From NCBI GenBank assembly GCA_028564925.1, contig CM053031.1, forward strand, positions 166,149,084-166,213,083: 64,000 nucleotides of DNA, in the 5' to 3' direction. Below the pieces are notes generated by a model. It saw only the letters and a list, made by a program, of their open reading frames with translations, was not told the DNA's origin and searched no databases. Of this stretch, positions 19,587 through 31,567 are shown in pieces. The DNA comes from Lithobates sylvaticus. Lineage: Eukaryota; Chordata; Amphibia; Anura; Ranidae. Position 1 is the stretch's first letter, and each line of letters starts with the position of its first letter. A program made the translations under genes and the position numbers.

Positions 19587-22295
19587 ATACAAAAGATAAT
19601 TCACCCGGACCAGTCAGGCTTTATTACTGGAAGATCTACAACAATGAATCTGAAAAGGCATTTTTTTTATCTGCAAATACCATCAGATAATGTGGGAAGT
19701 AGGGGGGTACTGTCCCTCCACACTGCCAAGGAATTTGACAGCATTGAATGGACATATTTGTGGGAGGTTCTGGAGATGTATGGATTTGGGGATGGATTTG
19801 TGTGATGGCTTAAGCTTCTGTATTGTGCCTCACAGGCATGTTTACAAATTAATGGATTTATCTCAGACTTTTTTACTTTGTCTAGAGGTACTAGGCAGGG
19901 GTGCCCACTTTCTCCATTGCTGTTTGCATTGGCTATCGAGCCACTAGCGATAGCCTTCAGGCAGTGAAATACTATCAATGGGTTTAGGCGAGGTGAAAGG
20001 GATTGTTTTTGGGAGATATGGATCAATCTTTGACCTCTGTTATGACATTGATAGAAATCTTTGGCTCATTCTTGGGCTGTGCCAATAAATGGGATAATTC
20101 CATGCTACTCCCAATAGTACAACCCTCCCCAACACTACCGCAGAGTGCCTATCAGATAAAGGTAGTGGCCTCTTTTAAATACTTAGGCATCTGGGTGCAT
20201 CCCAAAATAGAGGAATATTTGAACTATAATTTGACCCATATATTAGACACGTTTAGGATGAAGAGTAGGATTTGGACCAAATTACCTCTGTCTGTGGTGG
20301 GACAAGCTAATTTATTAAAAATGTTTTGGACCCCTTAGTTATTATATGTTTTGCATAATGCACCATTGTGCATACCCCTTAAATGATTTAAAAAGATAGA
20401 TTCAGTATTTCATACTTTAATATGGAAAGGTCAAAACCCCAGAATTACTCTATCGATACTACAGCTCCCTAAAGATGAAGGGGGATTAGCAGTACATAAC
20501 GCTGAATTGTACTTCTTAGCAGCTCAAATGCAACAAATTGCATGTTGGGGATTGATAAACTGGGCAGATCCTGTTCAATCTATACTTCTGAGTAGATCTT
20601 CTCACTACAATTTAATAACTCAAATAAAATCCAAGTCCTTCGTATATGCTACTGAAAGCTCTACTCTAGTACTCATTCACAAAGTTTGGCTGAAAGGGAG
20701 GCGTATTATGCAATATGAGAACATACCAACACATCCATCGATATAGGGAAATACAAACTATCCAGAATTATGTAAATTAGAGGGGTTTGAGTCTTGACGC
20801 GTCCTGGGAATCCATTATATCGCAGTTATATAAAGATAATACCTTTAGAACATTTCTGGATCTCCAGACGATGTACCTACTACCCTCTCAAGATTTTTTT
20901 TAGTATTTACAGTTGCAACATGCTGTTCAGTCTCAGTTTAAACCTAAAAAAAACTAAGATACAGAATATGCCACTTATAGATATAGTTGCTAAGTCACGG
21001 GTTTGAAAGGGCCTTATTTGTTTTATATATAGCTGCTTGATTGGAAAATATCAAAGGAAGGCCGCCTAATTGGATAGAATAGGTTGGGAAAAAGATCTGG
21101 GTGCACTGTCAGATGAAATATGGGAGGATATATTAGAACAAGTACCCATAGTGTCTGTATCACCCCAACAAAGTTTATCTCAGCTATTTACTGTATAATC
21201 CATAGAGCGTATAGGACTCCACTTAAACTGTATAAGTGGGGTAGGCGTGATACATTGAACTGCCCGAGATGCTCAAGATCCCCTGCAGATTCACTGCATA
21301 CAATATGTTGTGGAAATGTCCTAAATTATTTAGATACTGGCAAAGTTTGGTAGACACCATTAATGGTGTTTATTAAAAGGAAGACAGGCATATCAGAGTA
21401 AGGGTTTGCTAGATAAATTCCCAAAAATGTGGGAACCATGGATAGTAGCATCTGGCTTGTTGCCTTTTTTCTATAATACCAGACGGTACTATAAGCATGG
21501 ATAGATTATCCTTAAGATACAGGGGGATTTATGAATGATAATTATACCCAAATAGGCCTTAAACATCTAGGGGAGATATATGTTCTGTAGGGGGGTTGGA
21601 AGGGGTAAGACTATAAATGGATGTAATATATAGGTGTGTGGGGAAGGTAAAGTGAAAAATAAGGGAACAGGAAGTACAAATTAGCTAATAATGAAATGTT
21701 GCTATGATGCAATAATATGCTTAGGAATAATATGTATTTTTTTTTCTTTTGTTTTATGTCGTGTTGTTTGTTCTTTTAGGTTGTAATAGGAAAATGATGT
21801 GTTAATAAAGAAGAGAATTGAAATGAAATGGGAAAATGTATTGAGCCTGGGTTTGCCCAATGTTTTGTATTAAAAAAAAGTTTTTTCTCTTAATAAAAAA
21901 GAATAAATTGTAAATTAAGGAGGAAGGTCTTTATGATGTCTGGAGAAATGTACATGGTACAGAAAAAGATTACACTTTTTACTCAAATGCACTAAATGTT
22001 TATTTCAGAATTACATGTTTCTCGTGGAGCAACCCATTCTCATTCTAAAGTCTGAAGCTAAAATTGGCATGATTATTTGGTCTGATCATGCTCTAACCTC
22101 ACTCACACTTCATCTAGACCAGTGGTTCTCAACCTTGCTAGTGCCGTGACCCCTTCATAAAATTTGTTGTGGGGACCCCTAACAGTAAAATTATTTTCGT
22201 AGTGTGGGTTGTCAGCACCCAAAGCAAAACAAGTAATTTGCGCCGCTAATGGACATTAGTCCCTTCCAATCGTACAGCATTGAAACCCTTTATGG

Positions 22296-23899
22296 GTGGA
22301 GGCGGGATGACGTGAGAACGCCGTCCGTCACGGTGGGAGGAGCCCGTGTGTGATCTTCGTAGCGGGAGTCCGGGAGTGGGACGCTGCATGGAGGAGAGTG
22401 CGAGCTCCAGACCAGCGCTGTGACTGTTCCCGACCCCGCAGCGGACCCCGAATCTCTGGAAGCTGGCAGCGGATGGGGAGGTGGGACACGCTATCAGGAG
22501 CGCGCCGCTGTTACGTGGCATACCTTCACTCCCCTGGAGGTCTGGTCGACCAGCTGACCGCGTTCCTGCGGCTCCCGCTCCCCCCCGTCTGGATCTTGCA
22601 CCGCCGAGTGGACACCATAGATCACCCACGAGCGGATACGGGCACCTGGCTTTTTTGGTCCCCTCTCTCCACGCTACAATAATGGATGGAATGGAAGAGG
22701 TCTATAGGAGCTACAGACCGTAAGGCTGGATATCAGGTAATCCCTGCAAACATCCACACACTGGAAGACACACGGAAAAGGGATGAGCAGAACACTGAGG
22801 TAAAATTGTAAATGTTATAGGTTGAAGCATTGTGCTTTGGATTATGGATATACAAGAGATGGGCAGAACATCGAGGTACAATAGCACTTGATATAAGTGG
22901 AAGTAACTTTCTCTCTGGACCATGGACATAAAAGAGATGGGCAGAATATTGAAACATAATGGTAAATTGATATAATCTAAAGTATCTGCTCTCCGGAATA
23001 TTGCCATACATAAATGCCTGAAATGTTTGACCAAAGCTTGACCAATAGGAGGAGACTGAGGTTTAACTATTAATGGTGTTGTCCTAAGAGAGAAGGAGGA
23101 AGGGAAGGACCCCTCGTTCTCTTCTCTCTTTCTCCCCCCCCCTTTTTTTTTTTTTTCTGTGCAGTGGCTTTCCTTTTCTTTTTCTTCCCCTTCTCTGCTT
23201 TGCGGTCAGTATGTGTTTCTTATCAACCCCCCGGTCTATTCACTTCCCCTACTTGGTCCCCACGTATATACGGATCTAAGGGGGGGCGAGCTCCCCGGCT
23301 GAAGGGCAGCAACTATGCACGGCTGTTTGATATATTTTCCCGCGGTCAGTCTGACTGGTGCGCGGATAAATGAAAACAAGTGTCTAATTATATCCCAATC
23401 AATAAGTTCCTCTCCTTGTCTTGGACGTGGCGCATAATCTCTCTTTACCGCCCTGTTCCCGGGACAGTCCTAGAGACAAATAGTAGTGGACAAGTCAGGA
23501 GGAGAAATCTGTGAGCAAGGAGAAATCGTGTGAGGCATTGCGGACCATCCACCCCGCCCCCCCCCCCCCCCGCCCTATCCACCTGGAGGGATACTCAATC
23601 TGCTTGCCATACGAAAACTTGGGCCGCCATAACAGTAGGTGGCATAGTGGGGTTCAATTAAAAAGGACACTAGAAGCAGCAGACTACCAGGAGATCTGCC
23701 ACGGCCCAAACGGAGGTGTTTAGTACTCCAGTAATACCTCACGAGAATTCCAGAGCTCGGACTGGGTGTGGGGGGAGGGGATAAGACAACTTAGCTGGCT
23801 TATTAAACTATGAAACCAGGGTGACATCAATCAGAAGTGGGAGAGGAATACGGAAAGAAATCTTAGACACATACATAACAGTTGGTCGGAGACAGAAAG
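22296..23899 (+). promoter_or_regulatory. L1-C 5' UTR, probable internal promoter region
   Basis: About 1.6 kb between the target duplication and ORF1. The first 400 bases are rich in CpG (ggcgggatgacgtgagaacg, gaccgcgttcctgcggctcc), as expected for an L1 internal promoter. The part at 22790-23000 repeats the motif gagatgggcagaa with variants three times (about 22858, 22937 and, weaker, 22780). C-runs lie at 23133-23142 and 23548-23570. Short open frames here lack recognisable domains. Promoter activity is inferred from position and family knowledge only. Confidence 0.5.
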
Positions 23900-24937
23900 T
23901 TGGGGAAGCGAATAAGGAAAAGGGGAGAGGCCAACAAGAGTAAATCTACTAGTAAAACAACAAAAGGTGGGCCCCCTAAAACCCCAAAAGAGAAGACCTC
24001 AGATAGCTCAATCAAACATTACATGACACAGGGCGTAAGCCCGAGGGCCTCGGAAGGGACAAGCCAACACCAGCCTAAAACCACCAAAAAAAAGGGACTA
24101 GACAAAAAATCAGAGGAGAGCCCAGAATTGCCCAGGGAAGACTTAACTTCTGAAAGTGAACGGGAGATTAGTAATATGGAGGACCCCAGAGCAGAAGACC
24201 ATTTACCTTCCAAAAGAGAAATGACGGGAATGCTAGAACGACTGGAAAACGCGATAAAAGCAGATATTGGTCTGCTGAGGACAGACCTGGGATAACTGTT
24301 AAGCAGAGTGGAAGCGGCTGAAGAAAAAAATGAAAAACTGGCCCAAGAGGTAGACCAACTCAAAGAACAGATTAAACACATCCATTTCCACCAGCGGAGC
24401 CTGCAATATAAAATAGAAGACCAAGAAAATCGTAACAGAAGACAGAATTTAAGGATCAGAGCAGTACCCGAAACTAGGGGAGAGGACTTGAAGAATACCA
24501 TCCAAAAAATATTTGGCCCCCTTCTTAGAAAAGGAGAAGGGGACTTCCCCAGAATAGACAGAGTCCACAGGATAGGGAAAATCTACGAGACAAACCTAGA
24601 GCGACCCAGAGATATAATTGTACGCTTCAACCTATATGAAGATAAAGCGGAGATCTGGACAAAAATAAAGGGGCTGACACCGTTAAAATTTGAAGGTCGG
24701 GAGATACAGGTGTTCATGGATCTCGCTCCGGAGACCCTTACTAGAAGAAGACTTCTGAAACCACTACTGGAGAGCATGAAAAACAAAAATATACGATATA
24801 ATTGGAGATTTCCTGCTTGTCTGGTGGGTTTTGGGGACGGGGTTACGGCGAGATTGACATTCCCTGAGGACCTGGAAGAATTCTGTAAAAAACTTGATAT
24901 ACACATTCCGGAGCTTCCGGGGTGGTCCAACGGATAG
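23900..24937 (+). pseudogene. L1-C ORF1 (RNA-binding protein), one internal stop, start lost
   Basis: The frame reads GKRIRKRGEANKSKSTSK from 23903. The codon before it (23900) is TTG where L1-A has ATG followed by G, so the start has probably mutated. The basic N-terminus, the coiled coil (EMTGMLERLENAIKADIGLL, EKNEKLAQEVDQLKEQIKHI), the RRM-like start ENRNRRQNLRIRAVPE, IDRVHRIGKIYETN and the C-terminal RRRLLKPLLESMKNKNIRYN are all in one frame. A single TAA at 24293-24295 in the coiled coil (LRTDLG-stop-LLSRVEAAEE) interrupts it. Otherwise it has the normal ORF1 layout and length. Confidence 0.82.
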
Positions 24938-25333
24938 GGGTTGGGGGGAGAGAGGGGGACCTATCCCTGACCCCCCCCCGGCTTGGGTCGTGGGCTGGCT
25001 GGGGATCGGGGGGGAGGAGGACGGGGGATCACAAGGGCTTTCCTCGAAAATGCGACTCGGGATGGTCAAGGAATCCGGGACCACCATCGAGTCGAGGGCC
25101 GAGATAGGGCCACAGGGGGAGTTGGGGGGGGGGGGATGGGGGGGAAAGATGGGAGGGAGGAGGGAGGGGCCAAGGGGGAGGGGGAGGGGGGAGGAGGTCG
25201 GGGGGGAGAGGGGAGGGAGGAGGAAAGGGTTAAGGGGGGGTGGGAGGGCAGGGACCACAGGGCTTGACCAAATAGTACACTGTCAAGGGATCAGAAGAAC
25301 GATAAGTAAACTACCCAGAAAAGCAAACGTACT
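24938..25333 (+). repeat. Very G-rich inter-ORF spacer of L1-C
   Basis: The spacer between ORF1 and ORF2 is dominated on the sense strand by runs of three to ten G, separated by short A- or T-containing steps (for example ggagttgggggg near 25120, ggggggagagggg near 25200). Many four-run sets fit the G-quadruplex pattern. The corresponding spacer of L1-A is pyrimidine-rich, so this is a subfamily feature or a later expansion. Long open frames on both strands here come from the repeat composition. Confidence 0.6.
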
Positions 25334-28136
25334 ATGACAATAAATATTAACTTTATGACATACAACGTCAAGGGGCTGAACACTCCCAATAAACGGCATC
25401 AAATCATGAAAGAGCTTAAACAATATAGAGCAGAAGTTGTCTTTTTACAGGAGACCCATATCTCAATTGACTCAAACATAAAACTACACTCAAGGGACTT
25501 TCCCGATTGGTACTACGGGGACACTATTACAAAAAGAGCCAGGGGAGTAGCAATTGGTTTTGCAAAGAAAATGCGGTTCAAATTAACAGATAGAGTAACT
25601 GACCCCGATGGAAGGTACCTCTTCCTGAAAGGAAAATTGGGAGACATGGAATGTACCCTTGCAAACATCTATTCCCCCAAAAGAGAGTCACTGGAAGGGA
25701 AGATAACAGAAGCCGAGATAACTAGAGCTCTAAACGGAACTAAATCGGGAAAAAGCCCGGGGCCAGATGGATTCACAACTTATTACTATAAAAAATTCAA
25801 AGATATCTTGATTCCTAAACTTTGCACGTATCTAAATGGCCTCAGTGTAGATTTCGAAATGAGTAAGAAGGCTTTAATGGCCTCTATAACTGTAATTAAA
25901 AAGGAGGGTAAAGATGGGACAAAATGTGACAACTACCGACCAATCGCACTCCTGAATGCGGACACTAAATTGTACGCTAAGATACTAGCAGATAGGCTGA
26001 AAATTCTAATGAATAAACTGGTCCACCCCGACCAAGCGGGGTTTGTACCCGGTAGAGAAAGTAGAGACAATGGGGTAAGGACCCTGCTGCTACTACTTCA
26101 GGAGAAAAAGAAGAAAGGCCCAAGTCTGCTCCTGTCGACAGATGCCCAGAAGGCTTTCGACCGAGTAGATTGGAGCTTTATGTTTAGAACGTTAGAGGAA
26201 ATGGGTATAGGCCCCAAAATGATCCAGCGTATTAGAACTCTGTACCATCACCCGATGGCCACCGTTAAAATTAACGGATCCGAATCCCCACATTTCGAAA
26301 TGAAAAATGGAACTAGACAGGGATGCCCTCTTTCCCCTATTCTTTTTATCTTGTCCCTAGAACCTTTACTTTCTACAATTAGAAGAGACCCCGAAATCAA
26401 AGGATTTGAAGTAGGAGACGAAACCCACAAACTATCGGCGTACGCAGATGACATCCTGTTTTATATAAATAACCCCGATATCTCCCTCCCCCGACTTATG
26501 CAGATATTAAAAGAATATGGGGAACTAACTAACTTCAAAATAAATCAAGAAAAGTCTGAAATCCTAAACATTAACACTAGCGTCACCTTAAAAAATGAGC
26601 TTCAAAAAACATACAAATTTCCCTGGCGTAGAGAATTAAAATATTTAGGTATTAAATTGGCACCTTCACTTAAAAAAATATATAATTTAAATTACATCCC
26701 ACTATTAAATGAAATTAAAACAGAGAGCAACAGACTGACACATAGATCACTATCATGGTTCGGTAGAATACACGCGCTTAAAATGTTCATTCTACCCAAA
26801 ATACTTTACAAGTTTCAAATGATGCCTATTGCTTTGCCAAGGTTTTATTCAGCTAAACTTAAAACTTTGGTAACGACTTTCATCTGGAACAACAAAAAAC
26901 CTAGGATAGCATATCCGACGCTTAAACAGGGGAAAAATCGCGGAGGACTGGCAGCCCCAGATATACTCTATTACTATAAGGCCATCGTCCTATCAAGAAT
27001 AGTAGAATGGACAAAAGAAAACAAAGAAGAAAAAAGGTGGGTGAATTTAGAATTTATTCTTAGCAAAGCACAATTAAGTAAAATGATATGGAACCCCCCG
27101 AAGTATAGGAATATTGATAGAGATAGTAGTGAACTCACTTTAAATGCACTGAGGATTTGGGATGAAACATACAAAAAAATAAACGGGCACTATAATTCAC
27201 CACTTGTTGCCTTAAAGGAGAACAATTTTTTTGCACCGGGATTAAAAATTAACGGGGGGAACTGGTTTGAAATTAGAAAGAGCACAGGTCAGAGATATTA
27301 TAAAAAATGGAAAGATTAGACCACTACAGGAATTAAAGATAAAAGAGGGTTTTGAAGAAATAGACGGATGGGGACACCACCAGCTCTCCCACTTCATCGA
27401 GAGCCTGCCCCACCCCATGCGAGAACCAACAGACCTAACGCCCCTAGAGCTACTGTGTACAACTAATGACAGCAGAGGCGCTATTACAAGGTGGTACAGG
27501 CTCCTACTGGACGGGGAGAGACGGGAGGTCCCCATATATATTCACAAATGGGAGAGGGAAATAGGGACACAATGTGAGATTCACACAGTTAAAAAAAATC
27601 TGAAACTAACCCATAGCTCTTCTAATGATAGTAAGTCAGCTGAAATTAATTATAAAATTTTGTCCAGATGGTACGCTACCCCGGATAAAACCAGCAAATT
27701 CCAGCAGGACAAATCAGGGAAATGCTGGTGAGGATGTGACGAAATAGGTAATATGACACACCTTTGGTGGAGCTGCCCAAAAATTAAAGCCTTCTGGGGA
27801 GAAGTCAGGTTTTATATAAAAGAAATAACAAAATTAGAAGTCGCAGATGACCCATGGACTACTCTACTACATGGCACAAAAGAAAGTATCAAAAAATACC
27901 AAAGGTCATTACTTCCGCTTCTTCTAAATGCTGCAAAAAAAGTGATCCCTAAGAAATGGCAGGAGTTAGAAGCCCCTTCAATGTGGGATTGGATAGACGA
28001 GATCAAGGGTATATATAAGATGGAAAGGTTAAGAGGCAAGAATGGAAACAAGGAGGAAGACAAAACAGATAAGTGGGGAGAGTGGAATAACTTCAAAAAA
28101 ACATGGAGTTATGCCGAACAATTAAAGATCCTATGA
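25334..28136 (+). pseudogene. L1-C ORF2: reverse transcriptase with most of the endonuclease deleted
   Basis: Starts MTININFMTYNVKGLNTPNK, then VVFLQETH. At about 25680 the frame passes directly from TLANIYSPK (endonuclease, about residue 115) to RESLEGKITEAEITRAL, which belongs just before the reverse transcriptase. Compared with L1-A about 350 codons are missing, including the endonuclease GDFN, RID and SDH motifs, yet the frame is kept. The reverse transcriptase looks complete: GKSPGPDGF, YRPIALLNADTKLYAKILA, LLLSTDAQKAFDRVDW, NGTRQGCPLSPILF, YADDILFYI (active site near residue 372). A frameshift lies near 27275-27300. The C-terminal frame (27300-28136) has one TGA at 27729-27731, inside the zinc knuckle (GKCW-stop-GCDEIGNMTHLWWSC), probably a CGA-to-TGA change. 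Confidence 0.85.
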
Positions 28137-30249
28137 TGTAGGAAATAGATACGGAAATTTTTGGTCAAGCCCTGGGTGGGGAGGGAGGATGGGAGGGGTT
28201 TCGGCGGGAAAGAGAAGAATTATACGGGAAAAAAAAAGAGTATATAAAATATTTGCATAACCTCAGAGAGATATAACACAGAAGAAATGCCACAATGATG
28301 TGACATGAGTAAAGACAGATATGACTGGAAAGTTGATTATATGTCTCTCTCTCGCTGAAGTGGCAAAAAAAAAAAAAAAAAAAAAAGAAACCCTTTATGG
28401 TACATTTTATGATTTACCACTCTCCTCCTTTCTTTATCTATGCTAATTTCTTGTTTTTTCCCCATCACTCTCTGTAGCCGTCTTTCTTGTTCTTTCTCTT
28501 ATTTTTTCTCTCCCTTTTTCTTTATTCCTCCCCCTCTTTTCCTCGCCCTTCCATGTATTCTCTATTTTCATTCCTTCTCTTACTCCTTGGTGGGGGGAAT
28601 GGGATGCGTGGCAGTGCTGGTGGGGAGTTGGGATGAGTGTCAATGCTGGGGGGAGTTCTGATCAGCCAACTTAGGTGCTGTTGATCAAGGTCATCTGCTG
28701 ATCTGAGAACTGTAGTGGGGACTTTTAATGGCAACTATAATCACAGGTAGTGTTACTAACTGTGTATCTGACTTTGTGGTGTCTCATAACAGTGATAACT
28801 ATGCTCCAGCCCCTCAAACGTCACATTCCTCACCAGTCAGCTGACCTCTAGTCTCTGTCCCCCAGCCATGCTGTGAACTGAATGGGAGGCTGCGAAGAGG
28901 CTGAGTGGGCGGCCGCAGGCTCCAGGAACAACCCTGCTAAGCGGCCACAGGCTCCAGTGACAGCCCTGTTGGGTGGCTGCAAAAGTCTGGGAGAGCAGCG
29001 CAGGCTTCAGGAACAACCCAGGATTTGGTGACCCCTGGCAAAACCACTGGTCTAGACCAAAGCAATCCCTCTGCTAAAATGTGGAGACTAAACACATACC
29101 TTATTCACAACCCTATCCACAAGCAACATGTCAGCAAGGAACTAAAATATTTTTTTGTACAAAATACTAATACTCTGTGGACAATGCACATACCTTATGG
29201 GCAACCCACAAGGCCTTTATGAGGGTCATCTTTATAAAGCTAGGAGCACAGGAGAAGCGTAAGAGGACACAGACGAGTTCCAGAACAAAACTCAATACTC
29301 CCCAGATAGGGACAAGCAATTGAAAGATCTTCACCAGCTCTTACAATGTTTTATGACATTTTCTTAAAACGCCTCAAATTTAATTTTTATTCGGCAAGCA
29401 ACAAAATAGCCACATACCTCTTGAACCAGATTAAACACAAGACCAGCAGAAGTAGAATAGACTTCTTACGAGATAAACATGAGAAAAGACTCACTAACCC
29501 TGTCCACATAGCAAACAGGTTTGCAGAATACTACAATGAACTCTACAATCTAAATTCTACTCAAGCTCTACCCGCCCGTACAAACCTTCCTCTCCTCAAT
29601 ACACCTTCCAAAAATATCCAAGGAACATCTCACTAATTTATCCTCATAGTTTTCCATACAAGAGATTACCAAGACAATTTACAAATTACACTTGCATAAA
29701 GCCCCAGCCCCAGATGCCTTTGGCAATGAGTATTACAAAAACTTCAGTTTAATCCTGGCCCCCCACCTACAAAATATATACAATTCAGCAGCAAAAGGAG
29801 CCTAACTTTCATCCTATCTCTCTCCTCTACACAGACATAAAAGTTTACGCAAAAATCATCGGCGCTAGTTTAGAAAACATTATGCCTCTTCTAATACACC
29901 AAGATCAGGTGGGCTTTGTAAAAGGTTACCAGGCATCTGATGGCACCAGATGCATTAACCTGCTTCAATGGGCTAAATCCCACTGAACGCCTTCTCTGCT
30001 CCTCTCGGTGGATGCAGAGAAGGCGTTAGACCAAGTTCATTGGTTATATCTTAGGGAGGAACTACATATCCATGGCCTCACAGCTATCACTTCCTTTACT
30101 TCTCCCCAGTGCAAAAGTCTACACATCTGGCACTCTGTCACAATCTTTTGATATCACTAATGGCACCAGACCATTTCTTGGAATGTGACTATTTGAAATC
30201 TATGTTCTTTACTTAACTGTAGCAAAATTTTATTGACAATACTTGTTTA

Positions 30250-30510
30250 TGGGGATGGTCCCGATGTTCAAATCGAACGTAAGTTCAACTTGAACAGACG
30301 AACCGAACATATGGGGCTTTTGCTGCAAACTCGAGCGTCGCGGAGCACCCCACAATGCACTGCAAGATTTAAGAAGTCCACGCCCCACACTATATAAGGC
30401 TGCTTATACGGTGGCCATATGTAGTGTGATGCATGGAGGAGATTGAGAGAACTTGAGCTAGATTAGGCAGGTTAGTGGCATGCAAGCAGTTTAGTAGATA
30501 TATAAATATA

Positions 30511-30581
<71 letters not shown>

Positions 30582-30730
30582 TGCAGTCAGTGTAGAATAT
30601 ATATATACAGTGCCGGCAATGTATATATTTATATATATATATACACATACATACATATATACAGTGCATTCAGTGTAGACTATATATACAGTGCAGGCAG
30701 TCAAGTAGATTATATATACAGTGTAGGCAG

Positions 30731-30784
<54 letters not shown>

Positions 30785-31567
30785 CGCAGTCAGTGCAGAG
30801 TATATAATACAGTGCATTGAAGTGGTTAATGGGAACCCTATGACAGCATTAAGGAAAAAAAACGGCATGGGGTCCCCCCCAAAGCACCTTGTCTCCATGT
30901 TGATGGGTTTGCAGGCAGGGGGCTTATCAGAATCTGGAAGCCCCCTTTAACAATGGGGCCCCCAGATCCCGCCCCCCCATGTGAATGGGTATCAGGTACA
31001 TTGTACCCCTAGCCATTCAACAAAAAATTGTAAAAAAAAAAAACTACAACAGATATTTTTTGACAATTCCTTTATTAAAAAAGAAAAAAAAAAGTGTCCC
31101 GCAATGTCCATCCATCTTCAATCACTGCGCCCGATGGACCCAAAAAAAAATAAAAAATCTCCCCTGGTATGGACTTCTGGGGGAAACCCACGCCGATATT
31201 TTTCACCTTTATTTCCAGGAGACGGCAATACATTATAGCAGCAAGCAAGTTTAAATTAATTTTCTTCCTTTAGAAATGTCATTTTGCTGCGGCATTGTTC
31301 TACACATTGCACAGATGCGCCACTTTACAGGTAAACTAAGGGGACCCCCAGGCACCATACTTAAAGGAATATTTCATTTTTATTGTTTCACTTTAAGCGT
31401 TATTCAAATCACTGCACCTGAAAAACACGGTAGTTTTAAAAACTTTTTTTTGCTTCGATACATGTCCCATGGGGCAGTACCCGAGTCCCCATACACTTTG
31501 TATGGCAATAACTTGCATATAAGCCTTTAAAATGAGCACTTTAGATCATCACTTTAGATCATCCCTA
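30250..31567. mobile_element. hAT-2: non-autonomous hAT, relative of the hAT-3 palindrome
   Basis: Flanked by CTTGTTTA at 30242-30249 and 31568-31575, a perfect 8-base duplication. Ends are TGGGGATGGTCC and GATCATCCCTA. The part 30830-31060 (cttatcagaatctggaagcc, aggggcccccagatccc-like text) matches hAT-3 near 34440-34620. The last 250 bases match the reverse complement of the hAT-3 left end (tttaaaatgagcac near 31530). The left part carries (TA)n arrays. Total 1318 bases, no coding capacity. It interrupts the 3' UTR of L1-D. Confidence 0.8.
30500..30790. repeat. (TA)n microsatellites in hAT-2
   Basis: Two long alternating TA tracts (about 30510-30576 and 30736-30779) are separated by four short related units containing acagtgc(a/c)(g/t)(g/t)cagt and tatatatac. 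Such tracts are self-complementary and can extrude cruciforms; their length is likely to vary. Open frames here (runs of YIYIY) are artefacts. Confidence 0.85.

Larger units (their letters stand above)
17085..21917 (+). mobile_element. L1-B: old, heavily decayed Tx1-clade L1
   Basis: Fragments of both ORFs appear in order. DLVIDRAHRTAKPSSLT (17128-17182) is ORF1. ORF2 pieces are: VVWDTMKAFLRGLLIQA near 18280, LPESYRPISLLNSDVKILA near 19090, IIHPDQSGFITGRSTT near 19597, the RQGCPLSPLLFALAIEPLA region near 19890 in another frame, FKYLGIWVHPKI near 20176, the NPRITLSILQLPKDEGGLAV region near 20435, and the CPRCSRSPADSLHTICCG knuckle near 21260. An A-rich end with AATAAA-like motifs lies at 21875-21915. 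Frames change many times, and most of the endonuclease and the catalytic FADD region are not recognisable. Insertions at 17190-18200, 18507-18655 and 19172-19586 split it further. The 5' start abuts the broken right end of Tc1-B. Confidence 0.75.
22296..28386 (+). mobile_element. L1-C: full-length Tx1-clade L1 with 5' UTR and poly-A
   Basis: Bounded by GAAACCCTTTATGG at 22282-22295 and 28387-28400, a perfect 14-base target duplication in hAT-1. It carries a GC-rich 5' UTR (22296-23899), ORF1 (23900-24937), a very G-rich spacer (24938-25333), ORF2 (25334-28136), a short 3' UTR and a 22-base pure poly-A (28365-28386). ORF1 has one in-frame stop. ORF2 has a large in-frame deletion, one frameshift and one stop. 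The uninterrupted poly-A and exact duplications suggest it is younger than L1-B, L1-D and L1-E. Confidence 0.87.
22120..29049. mobile_element. hAT-1: non-autonomous hAT element inside L1-D, carrying L1-C
   Basis: Begins CAGTGGTTCTCAACCTTGCT and ends GGCAAAACCACTG, short imperfect inverted repeats of hAT type. The flanking 8-mers are atctagac (22112-22119) and gtctagac (29050-29057), a target duplication with one mismatch. Without L1-C and its duplicated target it is about 825 bases. The left part (22120-22281) has gtgaccccttcataaaat and ggggacccctaacag. The right part (28401-29049) starts with a long CT-rich tract (about 28411-28580) and has ggatttggtgacccctgg near its end. It codes for no transposase, so it needed a partner element. 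Confidence 0.8.

Noticed and set aside
24764-25337. Open frames across the L1-C spacer (proline-rich on minus, glycine/arginine-rich on plus)
   Set aside because: They follow from the G-run composition and overlap the real ORF1 end on the other frames.
30390-30900. Open frames with long runs of YIYIY
   Set aside because: They translate (TA)n microsatellites.
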